Shown: positions 25,710 through 35,013, counted from the first letter of the stretch. The stretch is DNA of 64,000 nucleotides from Dokdonia donghaensis DSW-1 (GCF_001653755.1 NZ_CP015125.1:308001-372000), one strand, 5' to 3'. Notes: a model not told the origin generated them from the letters alone. Numbers and translations: made by a program.

Positions 25710-27050
25710 CTAGTTGTTTGTATAGTTAGGTACATTAAGAATAGTCTCTAACTCTGCTTTTGTGGTTACAATTTGTAGCATTGCCTGTATTAATTCTTGC
25801 TGTACTTGGTAAAGCTGCGTTTGTGCTTGTCTTAAATCAAAACTCGTACTAAGCCCTTCTCTAAACTTTACTTGGTTTTTATTTTCAATGCGCTCTGCAA
25901 GTTTGATGTTTTCTAGCGCGGTGTTGTAGTTATCTATCGCAAGCTCGTGATCACTTTTTGCAGATGCATAAGCAAGTTTTATCTGTTGCTCTGTCTCCTC
26001 TCTTTGTGTTGCTGCTTGATCTAGCGCAATCTCTGCTTGCGCTGTTCTTGCATTACGCATACCAGAACTGAAAATAGGGATGTTGAGTGTAAAACCTGTG
26101 ATAGACTGTGCAAACCACTTCTCATCACTATCAAAAAAGTTAAACTCGTTACGTCCTGCAAAGGTTCCTACGTTTATAAATGCTCCTAGTGTAGGTAAGG
26201 CCTTGCTCTTTTCTAGCTTGAGCTCTAGTGCTCTTTGCTCATTAAGATTATTTACAATCTTATAGTTTACATTTTGCTCAATGTTAACCGTATCATTAAG
26301 TAATCCTAGTGCTGGAACAGCAAGTGACTCTAAGCTATCTTTAAGAACTGTCTCCTCATCTACCCCTACACCTATTGCGAGGTTAAACATTTGCTTTGCA
26401 ATCACCACCATACGCTTTGCATTTGCACGCTGATTTTGAAGCGATAAATAAGTGATTTGTAGCTGCTCTACATCTTCCTCTTCTGCAAAACCATTTTCAA
26501 AAATGAGTTTTGTTTCCTTAAGGTTATCTTCTAGGTTTGCAATGTTTCTATCTAAAATTGCTACACTTTCTTGTGCAAGTAACACACCGCCATAAGCATT
26601 TATAACTCCTTTGCGTACTTCGAGTTGTGTTTTTTCATTTGCATTTTTAGAATAATCTAGAAAGGTCTTTGCAGCTTGTAGCCCTACAAGGTATGAACCA
26701 TCAAAAATAAGCTGACTCAATGTAGCGGTCGCAGTAGCATTTTGCTGTGTTCCAAAAACTACGGGTATAAAAGTACCTGGCTCTCCTCCAGTAAACTCGG
26801 CTGGTATAAGCTGTGTAGGCTGCTTGATTTGATAATTATAATCTAGACTTGCGCTTACCTGTGGTAACCCACTCGCTGTGGTCTCCCACTTTTGCTTTAT
26901 TGCCTTTGCGATATCACGACGGCTATTTATTGCTGTGTAGTTGCTATCTAGAGCAAAAGTCACAGCCTCTTCTACAGTAAAACTTCTAGTCTGTGCGGTC
27001 ACGCCTACACTAGCAAGAAACATTACAGCTATATATAATCTCTGTATCAT
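25710..27050 (-). CDS. TolC-family outer membrane efflux protein
   Basis: Outer membrane channel of the tripartite pump. It has 446 residues, a signal peptide ending near VGVTAQ (residue 20), and two outer membrane efflux protein repeats of long helices, with the conserved NYxIVNNLNEQRALELKLEKSKALPTL-type stretch in the second half (about 270-300). The start codon overlaps the stop codon of the upstream TetR gene (TAATG), which shows translational coupling in the operon order tetR, tolC-like, adaptor, pump. Confidence 0.94.
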   Translation of the reverse strand: MIQRLYIAVMFLASVGVTAQTRSFTVEEAVTFALDSNYTAINSRRDIAKAIKQKWETTASGLPQVSASLDYNYQIKQPTQLIPAEFTGGEPGTFIPVVFGTQQNATATATLSQLIFDGSYLVGLQAAKTFLDYSKNANEKTQLEVRKGVINAYGGVLLAQESVAILDRNIANLEDNLKETKLIFENGFAEEEDVEQLQITYLSLQNQRANAKRMVVIAKQMFNLAIGVGVDEETVLKDSLESLAVPALGLLNDTVNIEQNVNYKIVNNLNEQRALELKLEKSKALPTLGAFINVGTFAGRNEFNFFDSDEKWFAQSITGFTLNIPIFSSGMRNARTAQAEIALDQAATQREETEQQIKLAYASAKSDHELAIDNYNTALENIKLAERIENKNQVKFREGLSTSFDLRQAQTQLYQVQQELIQAMLQIVTTKAELETILNVPNYTNN

Positions 27051-27655
27051 TAGTTATGGTTAGATTTAATAAGTTTATTTAAAATTTTTCTACCCTTAGG
27101 GGTTACAATACCGCGTATGTGATACTCTAAATACATATCGTGTAAGTCTCCTACAGGAAAAGCAGATCTAGGGAAAATCGTCTCATCTTTAATACCTGTC
27201 ATACCGGTGAAGTAAATGTTTACCACAAACGGCACACTTATTTCGCTAATAAAAAGTCCTTGCTCTATACCTCTAAGTACATTTGTAGTCACACAGCTTT
27301 GCATATAGTCGTACTGACTCTTGCGTAATTCTTGATGTATTTTTGGATAGTATTTTTGGAGTTGATACATAGAAGAGGTACGCTCACCATTTATATGCTC
27401 AAGAACATATTTTTTAATATCATAAAGCTCTTCTATAGGATTCATCTCACGCGCGCATATCCCATCTATACCTCCACACACAGAAGTAAATATGTGTAAA
27501 GCACAGGCAGAGACAATAGCCTCTTTATTTTCATAATAGCTGTACACCGTCTTTTTAGACATTCCCATCTCACGGGCAATATCATCCATAGTAATGCTCT
27601 TAAATCCTTGATTTAAAAACAGTTCAGTGGCAGTTTTTAATAATTGTTCTTTCAT
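27050..27655 (-). CDS. TetR/AcrR-family transcriptional regulator of the efflux operon
   Basis: Probable local repressor of the pump genes. The N-terminal helix-turn-helix spans about residues 8-50 (TATELFLNQGFKSITMDDIAREMGMSKKTVYSYYENKEAIV), and the C-terminal two thirds form a ligand-binding helical domain with no recognisable ligand motif. The ATG at 27655 is preferred (201 aa); a TTG two codons upstream is possible. It is the first gene of the four-gene operon, which fits autoregulation through the inverted repeat at 27678-27705. Confidence 0.9.
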   Translation of the reverse strand: MKEQLLKTATELFLNQGFKSITMDDIAREMGMSKKTVYSYYENKEAIVSACALHIFTSVCGGIDGICAREMNPIEELYDIKKYVLEHINGERTSSMYQLQKYYPKIHQELRKSQYDYMQSCVTTNVLRGIEQGLFISEISVPFVVNIYFTGMTGIKDETIFPRSAFPVGDLHDMYLEYHIRGIVTPKGRKILNKLIKSNHN

Positions 27656-27665
27656 AGTCAAGGCA

Positions 27666-27673
27666 CAAAGATA
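27666..27673 (-). promoter_or_regulatory. -7 element (TATCTTTG) of the efflux operon
   Basis: Matches TAnnTTTG on the minus strand 10 bp before the tetR ATG, which implies a very short leader. No clear TTG at -33. Confidence 0.5.
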
Positions 27674-27677
27674 CGTA

Positions 27678-27705
27678 GGAAACTTTTTTAGTTTTTAAAG
27701 TTTCC
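27678..27705. promoter_or_regulatory. Candidate TetR-type operator
   Basis: GGAAACTTT at 27678-27686 and AAAGTTTCC at 27697-27705 form a perfect 9-bp inverted repeat with a 10-bp spacer, overlapping the -33 to -10 interval of the efflux operon promoter. Bound repressor would block transcription of tetR and the pump. Confidence 0.55.
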
Positions 27706-27749
27706 GTTAACTTTAGTTAAAATTTAACAACTGTAAGTTTTTACTGTGC

Positions 27750-27763
27750 GCTTTCGCGAAAGC
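27750..27763. repeat. Iterated palindrome GCTTTCGCGAAAGC, copy 5
   Basis: Exact copy in the divergent spacer between the TetR gene and the polyprenyl synthase gene, followed by GTAATAG. Confidence 0.95.
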
Positions 27764-27816
27764 GTAATAGGGCATAATCTCCTTTTATCACTTATTTTTA
27801 CAAAAAATTGCCATTT

Positions 27817-28791
27817 ATGCACAGCATACCAGAATACACATCTATATTTTTAGAATATCTCAACAAGCACGCACTAGAGAAAGAGCCTAAAAATCTTTAT
27901 GAGCCTATTAATTACATCTTACAACTAGGTGGTAAAAGATTGCGTCCAGTACTTACACTTATGGCGTGTGAGCTTTTTGAAAAAGATTATAAGGATGCAC
28001 TAGATGCAGCGCTGGCAGTAGAGATTTTTCATAACTTCTCTCTAGTGCACGATGATATTATGGATGATGCACCCTTGAGACGCGGGGAAGAAACGGTGCA
28101 CGAGAAGTGGGATATTAACACAGGTATTCTTTCTGGTGATGCAATGCTTATACGTGCCTACCAGCTTTTTGAAAATTATGAGGGAGCCACCTTTAAGGAG
28201 CTGGCAAAACTATTTTCAAAAACAGCAATAGAGGTTTGTGAGGGACAACAGTATGATGTAGATTTTGAGACGCGTGACGATGTGACTATCCCAGAATATA
28301 TGAAGATGATTGAGTATAAAACTGCTGTTCTCGTAGGTGCTGCACTTAAAATGGGAGCTATTGTAGCTGGCGCATCAAAGAGTTGTCAAGAAGGTATTTA
28401 TAACTACGGCCGTGATCTTGGACTGGCTTTTCAACTACAAGATGATTATCTAGATGCCTTTGGCGATCCAGAGAGTTTTGGAAAGCAAGTAGGTGGCGAT
28501 ATTATAGAAAACAAAAAAACATTTTTATACCTCACTGCCCTAGCAAATTCAAACAAGGATGATGCACAACAGCTAGAGCACTTTTTCTCTATCTCACCGG
28601 CAGACCCTACAGATAAAATAGAGACGGTAAAGCAACAGTTTCTGGACTCAGGCGCCGCAAAAGCAACCGAAGAAGAAATAGCTAAGTATACTCAAAAAGC
28701 GTTTACCGCACTTGATAATGTAGACATCTCAGAAGATAAAAAGGAAACGCTCAGGCTTTTTGGGCAAGGGCTTATGAAGCGCACATATTAG
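27817..28791 (+). CDS. Polyprenyl diphosphate synthase (trans-isoprenyl type)
   Basis: Condenses isopentenyl diphosphate with an allylic diphosphate to make a longer isoprenoid, probably for menaquinone or carotenoid precursors. The first Asp-rich motif is LVHDDIMDDAPLRRG (about residue 80) and the second is FQLQDDYLDAFGD (about 205). GGKRLRP near residue 40 binds the homoallylic substrate. The ATG at 27817 gives a 324-residue protein of normal length; a TTG three codons earlier is less likely. Chain length cannot be fixed from sequence alone. Confidence 0.93.
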   Translation: MHSIPEYTSIFLEYLNKHALEKEPKNLYEPINYILQLGGKRLRPVLTLMACELFEKDYKDALDAALAVEIFHNFSLVHDDIMDDAPLRRGEETVHEKWDINTGILSGDAMLIRAYQLFENYEGATFKELAKLFSKTAIEVCEGQQYDVDFETRDDVTIPEYMKMIEYKTAVLVGAALKMGAIVAGASKSCQEGIYNYGRDLGLAFQLQDDYLDAFGDPESFGKQVGGDIIENKKTFLYLTALANSNKDDAQQLEHFFSISPADPTDKIETVKQQFLDSGAAKATEEEIAKYTQKAFTALDNVDISEDKKETLRLFGQGLMKRTY

Positions 28792-28885
28792 CGAGCATAC
28801 ACCTTTTACAAGCAGTCCCTTCGTAAACTTTTAACTAAGAGTTTATTATGGCACTCCATTTGCTTAAATTTACGAGAACTAATCA

Positions 28886-30313
28886 ATGTTACTCGTGAAG
28901 TATTTTCTATTTATTTTATTAGCCGCAGTGAGCCTCTCTAGCTGTGCTCAAACTACCTGGCATAGTGAGCAACTTGCTATAGATGACTCGTTACAGATTG
29001 CCGTCATACAGATACCAAAAAATAGAAAGCTATCACAAACGGAGGTTTTCTCCCTGGGCAATGATTCATACACACTTACCCTTCATAGCACAGACTCTAT
29101 ATATAGTACAGCCCACACCCTCAAGCTTAATAACAATACCTATAAAGCTTACATAACATCCCTACCGCTTATTACTATAAACGCCTCGCAAGAAATTGTA
29201 AATGAGCCTAAACGTATGTGTCGCATTGGGTATGCAGATGAGGAAATCACATTTACAAGTTATGCCGGTATTGAGCTACGAGGTAGCAGTTCGCTTGTTT
29301 TTAAGAAGAAAACCTATGACCTCAACTTTTATAAAGACAGTCTAGGTTTTGAAAATCAAGACTACAAGCTGGCTGGAATGCGCTCTGATGATGATTGGAT
29401 TCTGGATGGACTTTATAACGAGCCCTTACGTATGCGCTCTTTTATCTCACTTAATCTCTGGAATGAGATCTACACACCGCATTATCTAGATAAAGAGCCT
29501 AAGGCAAAGGCTGGTGCGACCGCGGCTTATAGCGAGGTGTTTATAAATGGTCGCTACAAAGGTCTTTTCTTACTGCAGGAGCAGGTAGATCGCAAGCTAG
29601 TTAAGATAAAGAAAAACAAAGGCGATACCGCACGTGGTGAGATCTTTCAAGGGGCACGCTACCTTGGGGCCAGTTCCTTTGATTCTATACCTCCTGCAAA
29701 GAATTTTTTAGCCAGCTGGGGTGGTTATGATATAAAGTACCCATCGCCTACTAATGCGCCTTGGGACAATGTATATCCTTTTACAGACTTTGTGGTTAAT
29801 AGTGATGATGACGCTTTCGCGAAAGCGATCTCAAAACAATTTGTACTTGATAATGCTATAGATTACTTCTTATATATAAATGCCCTACGAGCACCAGATA
29901 ATCTAGGGAAAAACCTCTACCTAATACGTTATGATGCCGGAGCTCCTTACTTTTATGCTCCTTGGGATTTGGACGGAACACTAGGCACCATTTACAGCGG
30001 AAAGCGTATAAATACCACAAATGACTTTTTAAGCAACGGACTATTAAGAAGGCTTATCGCCACAGATGCAGATGATTTTATTGCACGTTTTCAAGCGCGA
30101 TGGCTCACCTTACGACAAGGGGTTTTAAGCGAAGAGCAGTTGCTCAAAAAACAAATGGATACCTATAAGTCACTAAAAGAACAGAAGGTTTACGAGAGAG
30201 AAGCGCTCGTATGGGACACGTTTATTTATGAGGAAGAAGGTATTACGTATATGCAAGAATGGACAAAAAAAAGACTTGCCTTTTTGGACAAATACATTAG
30301 TGATTTAAAATAA
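28886..30313 (+). CDS. CotH kinase family lipoprotein
   Basis: CotH proteins have an atypical protein-kinase fold; in spore formers they phosphorylate coat proteins, while in Bacteroidota the substrate is unknown. The 475-residue protein has a lipobox (SLSSC, Cys20), so it is membrane anchored outside the cytoplasm. A beta-rich N-terminal part is followed by the CotH domain from about residue 130: ELRGSSSLVFKKKTYDL, then RSDDDWILDGLYNEPLRMRSF, and the metal-binding motif PWDLDGTLG near 358-366. An exact copy of the iterated palindrome at 29813-29826 encodes DDAFAKAIS within the domain. The gene stands alone between polyprenyl synthase and the convergent folK fusion. Confidence 0.88.
   Translation: MLLVKYFLFILLAAVSLSSCAQTTWHSEQLAIDDSLQIAVIQIPKNRKLSQTEVFSLGNDSYTLTLHSTDSIYSTAHTLKLNNNTYKAYITSLPLITINASQEIVNEPKRMCRIGYADEEITFTSYAGIELRGSSSLVFKKKTYDLNFYKDSLGFENQDYKLAGMRSDDDWILDGLYNEPLRMRSFISLNLWNEIYTPHYLDKEPKAKAGATAAYSEVFINGRYKGLFLLQEQVDRKLVKIKKNKGDTARGEIFQGARYLGASSFDSIPPAKNFLASWGGYDIKYPSPTNAPWDNVYPFTDFVVNSDDDAFAKAISKQFVLDNAIDYFLYINALRAPDNLGKNLYLIRYDAGAPYFYAPWDLDGTLGTIYSGKRINTTNDFLSNGLLRRLIATDADDFIARFQARWLTLRQGVLSEEQLLKKQMDTYKSLKEQKVYEREALVWDTFIYEEEGITYMQEWTKKRLAFLDKYISDLK
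29813..29826. repeat. Iterated palindrome GCTTTCGCGAAAGC, copy 6 (inside cotH-like gene)
   Basis: Exact copy read in frame as Ala-Phe-Ala-Lys-Ala. Confidence 0.95.
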
Positions 30314-30328
30314 CAAGCGACTGTAAAA

Positions 30329-31447
30329 CTAAGCAGTAAAAGAGTTAATCACCTTCAAAAAGTCTTCGCGGTTTTTTACAAAATCAAGATCTGAGATGTC
30401 TATAATCTTTACATTAAGATTATGCTGTCCCTTTATAAAATCTAGATACCCTTGATTGATTTTTTCTAGATACTCTGGAGCAATACTTTTCTCATAACTA
30501 CGGCCACGCTTCTTTATATTTTTAAGCAAACGCTCCGTGTTTTGATATAAATACACATACAAGTCTGGTTGTGGCATATCTTTATACATCATCTCGTGGA
30601 GACGCTTGTACAGCACATACTCTTCTTCTTGTAATGTAACTTGTGCAAAGATGAGCGATTTATATCGATCATAATCTGCACACATAAAGTCTTTAAACAA
30701 ATCAAACTGACCAATATCATCAAGCAATTGCTGATAGCGATCTGCTAGAAAAGACATTTCTAGAGGGAAGGCAAACCTATCTGGGTCTTTGTAAAATTTA
30801 GGTAAAAATGCATTGTCTTTAAATCGCTCTAAAATGAGCTTTGCATTAAACTCCTCAGAGATCATTGTAGCTAGACTTGTTTTACCAGCGCCTATATTAC
30901 CTTCAATCGCTATATAATTGTAACCACCTAGATCTATACTGTCTTGTGGCTTCTTGAGCCACTTTGCTTGCTTTGTTAATATGCTATCATCTTCACAGTC
31001 TTCTAGCAGCTCTGTAAATGACTTATTAAAAACAGGAGCTACATCTTCTGCACTTATATCTACGAGCGGTTGCAGTACAAAACGACGCTTGAGCATATGC
31101 TCGTGTGGTATGGTTAATCGCTCTTTTTTCTTTACAACATCGTCATATAGTAATATGTCTATATCGATATATCGTGATTGATATCCTTCTCCCTCTGTTT
31201 TATCTCTGCCTAGTAACTTTTCTATAGCTTGCGTTGCATCTAAGAGCTTACTTGCAGATAGTGATGTTTCCATCTTTACAGCACAGTTATGAAAATCTGC
31301 TCCATCAAAACCCCAAGCTGGGCTTTGATACACTGGTGAGATTTTGCGCACACGACCTACACGCTCAAAAAGCAATTGAATTGCATTATTGAGTGCCTCG
31401 TACGTATTACCTTGATTACTGCCTAATGATAAGTATATAGTATGCAA
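30329..31447 (-). CDS. folK: Fusion of HPPK (folate synthesis) and deoxynucleoside kinase
   Basis: Residues 1 to about 150 are 2-amino-4-hydroxy-6-hydroxymethyldihydropteridine diphosphokinase: LSLGSNQGN at the start, SPVYQSPAWG, and SRYIDIDILLYDD with the Mg-binding Asp pair. From about 170 to the end is a deoxynucleoside kinase-like P-loop domain: YIAIEGNIGAGKTSLA (Walker A), LILERFKDNAFLPKFYKD and the lid RSYEKSI. The protein (372 aa) thus joins folate biosynthesis with deoxynucleoside salvage, two inputs to thymidylate supply. This fusion is known from Bacteroidota genomes. Start is TTG at 31447, since the conserved N-terminus begins right there. It is divergent from the yhhQ-type gene. 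Confidence 0.93.
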   Translation of the reverse strand: MHTIYLSLGSNQGNTYEALNNAIQLLFERVGRVRKISPVYQSPAWGFDGADFHNCAVKMETSLSASKLLDATQAIEKLLGRDKTEGEGYQSRYIDIDILLYDDVVKKKERLTIPHEHMLKRRFVLQPLVDISAEDVAPVFNKSFTELLEDCEDDSILTKQAKWLKKPQDSIDLGGYNYIAIEGNIGAGKTSLATMISEEFNAKLILERFKDNAFLPKFYKDPDRFAFPLEMSFLADRYQQLLDDIGQFDLFKDFMCADYDRYKSLIFAQVTLQEEEYVLYKRLHEMMYKDMPQPDLYVYLYQNTERLLKNIKKRGRSYEKSIAPEYLEKINQGYLDFIKGQHNLNVKIIDISDLDFVKNREDFLKVINSFTA

Positions 31448-31515
31448 TGAGATAGCTATTCTAAGTTGGGCTTAAGATTTCACAACAAATTAAGGAAATC
31501 AAAATCACAATGCCC

Positions 31516-31523
31516 TAATTTTG
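31516..31523 (+). promoter_or_regulatory. -7 element (TAATTTTG) of the queuosine transporter gene
   Basis: Matches TAnnTTTG 20 bp before the ATG at 31544; it supports that start over the TTG at 31466. The -33 box is not evident. Confidence 0.5.
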
Positions 31524-31543
31524 AAATTGAAGTTATTAAGAAA

Positions 31544-32257
31544 ATGAATCAAATCTCTAGTCACTTAAATTCAAAGGACTTACAACTAGCCTATCGCATC
31601 TATTTTACACTAGGTGCTCTTTTTATATGTGCCCTGGTGGTATCTAACCTTATATTTCAAAAATTCTTTAGCTGGGACTTTTTTGGCATTTATACTTTTG
31701 AGATTTCTGTAGGAATACTTCCCTACCCTATCACCTTTCTTATTACCGATATTGTAAGCGAGATTTACGGAAGAAAAAAAGCAAACCAGATGGTCACTGC
31801 TGGCATTTTTGCCTCTCTCTTTTCGCTACTCATCGTTTATGTGGCAAAAGTCGTTCCTGCTACTAGCTGGTCGCCTGTAAGTGATAGTCTCTTTACCACC
31901 GTATTTGGCGCTACGGCGCTGGCGGTTTTCGCAAGTATGATGGCATACTTACTTGCGCAATATGTAGACATACACATTTATCATTTTTGGAAACGAGTAA
32001 CCAAGGGCAAACACCTGTGGCTCAGAAATAACTTCTCCACCTTTTTATCACAATTTATAGATACGGCAAGTGTGCTTTTGCTCTTGTGCGCTTTTGGGTT
32101 AATAGAATGGAATTTATTTGGCGGACTATTACTAGGTGGATTCTTATTTAAAATTCTCGTAGCGGCATTCGACACACCGTTCCTTTATCTAGGTGTATGG
32201 CTATTTAAGAAGCGTTTTAATCTTGAAGAAGGAGAAGAAATTAAGCTTCCTGTATAA
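31544..32257 (+). CDS. yhhQ: Queuosine precursor transporter (YhhQ family)
   Basis: Integral membrane protein expected to import a queuosine precursor (preQ0/preQ1) for tRNA modification. The 237 residues contain about six membrane segments and the family motifs ISVGILPYPITFLITDIVSEIYGRKKA near residues 60-90, and the C-terminal FLSQFIDTASVLLL. An upstream in-frame TTG would add 26 hydrophilic residues, which do not fit the family. It is followed 54 bp later by the AsmA-like gene on the same strand. Confidence 0.9.
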   Translation: MNQISSHLNSKDLQLAYRIYFTLGALFICALVVSNLIFQKFFSWDFFGIYTFEISVGILPYPITFLITDIVSEIYGRKKANQMVTAGIFASLFSLLIVYVAKVVPATSWSPVSDSLFTTVFGATALAVFASMMAYLLAQYVDIHIYHFWKRVTKGKHLWLRNNFSTFLSQFIDTASVLLLLCAFGLIEWNLFGGLLLGGFLFKILVAAFDTPFLYLGVWLFKKRFNLEEGEEIKLPV

Positions 32258-32311
32258 ACAAGTATATTCACACTAAGGCAGATTGTAAAAGACAACATTA
32301 GAAAACAACAA

Positions 32312-35005
32312 ATGAAAAAGATATTTAAAATTATAGGCATAGTAGTTCTTGTACTTGTTATCGTGCTGGCTGTTTCTCCATTTTTGTTTAGAGGAAAACT
32401 AGAAGACCTCCTCAAGGAAACCATAAACAATAACCTCAACGCTCAAGTAGAATGGTCTTCTCTGGATCTAAGCCTCTTTAGGAGTTTTCCTGATGCTACG
32501 GTTATAGTAAATGACTTTACGGTAATAAACAACGCACCATTTGCTGGTGACAAACTTGCGAGTGGTAAAGAAATACGCATTGAGATGGGCGTTACCCAAC
32601 TCTTTAAAAACACAGCAGATGAGCCTATTGCTATAGATGCACTATCACTTCTAGAAGCAAACGTACACTTACAAGTAGACTCCTTAGGCAATGCAAATTA
32701 TGATATTGTAAAAGAGACGCCAACTACAGAGACTACTACTGAGGAGAGCTCAGAACCTTTTGTTTTTAATTTACAAGAGTATAGCCTCATAGACTCAAAA
32801 ATAATTTATGACGACCGCTCTACACAAACCCACTTAGAACTTACAGAGGTAAACCATACTGGTTCTGGAGATTTTTCGGCTATTGAGAGTGAACTAGATA
32901 CGAAGACCCACGCTGTAGTATCTTTTGATTATGGCGGCACACATTACTTAGACGGGCACGACCTAGACCTCGAGGCTGTTATACAAATGGAGCTAGAAAA
33001 ACAGAAGTATACTTTTAAGGAAAACCTAGCCAAAATAAACGAACTCCCACTAGAGTTTAATGGTTTTATAGAGCTTCTTGAAGATGGCAATCTTATGGAT
33101 TTATCATTTAAAACGCCTTCATCAGATTTTAAGAACTTTCTAGCCCTAATCCCTAAGGAATATAGAGCAAATCTCGATGGCGTGGAAACGAGTGGCGACT
33201 TTCGCGTAAGCGGAATTATAAAAGGGAAAACAACTGAGACTAGCATCCCAAATCTTGATATTGAGATTATGTCTAACAATGCTTCTTTTAAGTATCCAGA
33301 CCTCCCTAAAAGGATGAACAACATCAACATAGATGTAAAAATTAAAAATGATACTGGTATTACAGAACTTACTTATATTGAGATAAACGACCTACGTTTT
33401 AAGATTGACCAAGACACCTTTACAGCAAAGGGAACGCTTAAAAACTTGATGGGTAATATGCTTGTTAATCTTGACCTAGATGGTGCGCTAGACTTAGGTA
33501 ACATTGACAAAGTATACCCACTTAATCTAGACCAGCCACTACAAGGTAGACTGGTTGCAGATGTGGTGACGAGTTTTGATATGAACGCTGTCGAGAAGCA
33601 ACAGTATCAAAATATAAAAAGCGCTGGTAATGCTACGCTTAGTGACTTCACTTACAGCACTCCAGAACTGCCAAATCCCATTGCTATACAAAATGCAGAT
33701 GTGAGTTTTAAAACCGGTAATATTGCACTTAACTCATTTGCCGCAACAAGTGGAACTTCAGATATAAATGCAACGGGATCTATAGAAAACCTTATCCCTT
33801 TTGTGATGTCTAAGGAAGATTTAAAAGGTCGTTTTGACGTGACCTCAAAGGTGTTTAACCTCGATGATTTTGCAACCACGACTGCAACCACGACTGCAAC
33901 TACATCTGGCACTATTCAAGCCAGTACAAGCGAAAGTGATACCGCTGTACAAATTCCAGATTTTCTAGACGCCTCTGTAAACTTTAATGCCGAAAAGGTG
34001 ATTTATGATGGTCTGGAACTTACAAATACCAAGGGAAGCGTGACTATTGCAAATGAGCAGGCATCATTGAGTAATCTTAACTCTGGCATCTTTGGCGGTG
34101 CGGCGGGACTCTCTGGATCTGTCACCACACGTGATGGCACTCCTACTTTTAATATGACTGTAGACTTGAGCAGTATAGATATAGACCGCTCTTTTAAGGA
34201 GCTAGAGATGCTGCAAGGACTTGCTCCTATTGCAAAAGCGCTACAAGGCGCACTCAATACCAAGATACAATTGCAGGGACAGCTGGATGATAATTTTAGC
34301 CCTATACTTAGCACCATTTCTGGAGATGCCTTTGCAGAGATTTTGACCGCAGATGTTGATGCAGATAAAATGCCGCTTCTTAATCTCCTATCACAAAAAC
34401 TTGATTTTATAAACCTTGATGACCTGAAACTAGACAAGCTCAAAACCAGCCTTACATTTAATGATGGTCAAGTGGCTGTAAAGCCTTTTGATTTTAACGT
34501 AAAAGGAATTAATGTACAGGTAAGCGGTGGGCATAGCTTTACAAATGAGATGAACTACACGCTCAACCTTGACCTCCCTGCAAAATATCTAGGTGGAGAC
34601 GTGAGCGGCTTACTCTCAAAACTTACAGATGCCGAAAAAGAGAGTATCCATATAGACGTTCCTGTTTCCCTTTCGGGAAATTTTACTGCGCCTAAGGTAG
34701 ACCTTAACTTAAAAGCAGCTACCACAGCACTTACTAACCAGATTATAGAGATCCAGAAGCAACGCGCAAAAAACAAAGTAGAAGATAAACTCACAGATGT
34801 GTTAGGAGGTCTATTAGGTGGCAACAAATCAACACCAAACACTACTGAGACAGATAGCACAACTACTGACACACAGACTCCTCAAAACACCACCACAACC
34901 CCAAAAGCCGAAGACGCCATTAAAGATGTTGCTACGGGAATACTTGGTGGTCTCTTTGGAAAAAAGAAAACAACAAAAGAAACGGTGAAGGATACGGTTA
35001 ATTAA
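32312..35005 (+). CDS. AsmA-family envelope protein
   Basis: AsmA/TamB-like proteins are anchored in the inner membrane and span the periplasm; they are thought to move phospholipid or aid outer membrane assembly. The 897-residue protein starts with one membrane helix (about 5-25), followed by the AsmA N-terminal motif (LEDLLKETINNNLNAQVEWSSLDLSLFRSFPDATVIVNDF). The AsmA C-terminal domain lies about 590-790. Near residues 525-540 there is a Thr-rich repeat (TTTATTTAT), and the tail from about 840 is low-complexity Thr/Lys. It ends in the palindrome at 34994-35013 and its stop codon touches that of the convergent neighbour. Confidence 0.88.
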   Translation: MKKIFKIIGIVVLVLVIVLAVSPFLFRGKLEDLLKETINNNLNAQVEWSSLDLSLFRSFPDATVIVNDFTVINNAPFAGDKLASGKEIRIEMGVTQLFKNTADEPIAIDALSLLEANVHLQVDSLGNANYDIVKETPTTETTTEESSEPFVFNLQEYSLIDSKIIYDDRSTQTHLELTEVNHTGSGDFSAIESELDTKTHAVVSFDYGGTHYLDGHDLDLEAVIQMELEKQKYTFKENLAKINELPLEFNGFIELLEDGNLMDLSFKTPSSDFKNFLALIPKEYRANLDGVETSGDFRVSGIIKGKTTETSIPNLDIEIMSNNASFKYPDLPKRMNNINIDVKIKNDTGITELTYIEINDLRFKIDQDTFTAKGTLKNLMGNMLVNLDLDGALDLGNIDKVYPLNLDQPLQGRLVADVVTSFDMNAVEKQQYQNIKSAGNATLSDFTYSTPELPNPIAIQNADVSFKTGNIALNSFAATSGTSDINATGSIENLIPFVMSKEDLKGRFDVTSKVFNLDDFATTTATTTATTSGTIQASTSESDTAVQIPDFLDASVNFNAEKVIYDGLELTNTKGSVTIANEQASLSNLNSGIFGGAAGLSGSVTTRDGTPTFNMTVDLSSIDIDRSFKELEMLQGLAPIAKALQGALNTKIQLQGQLDDNFSPILSTISGDAFAEILTADVDADKMPLLNLLSQKLDFINLDDLKLDKLKTSLTFNDGQVAVKPFDFNVKGINVQVSGGHSFTNEMNYTLNLDLPAKYLGGDVSGLLSKLTDAEKESIHIDVPVSLSGNFTAPKVDLNLKAATTALTNQIIEIQKQRAKNKVEDKLTDVLGGLLGGNKSTPNTTETDSTTTDTQTPQNTTTTPKAEDAIKDVATGILGGLFGKKKTTKETVKDTVN

Positions 35006-35013
35006 TTAACCGT
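34994..35013. terminator. 20-bp perfect palindrome carrying both convergent stop codons
   Basis: ACGGTTAATTAATTAACCGT is fully self-complementary. The AsmA-like gene's TAA is at 35003-35005 and the DUF3857 gene's TAA is at 35006-35008, back to back at its centre. It is followed by TTTTT on the plus strand, so it may act as a terminator for the AsmA gene; a loopless stem would need breathing at the centre to form a hairpin. Confidence 0.55.
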
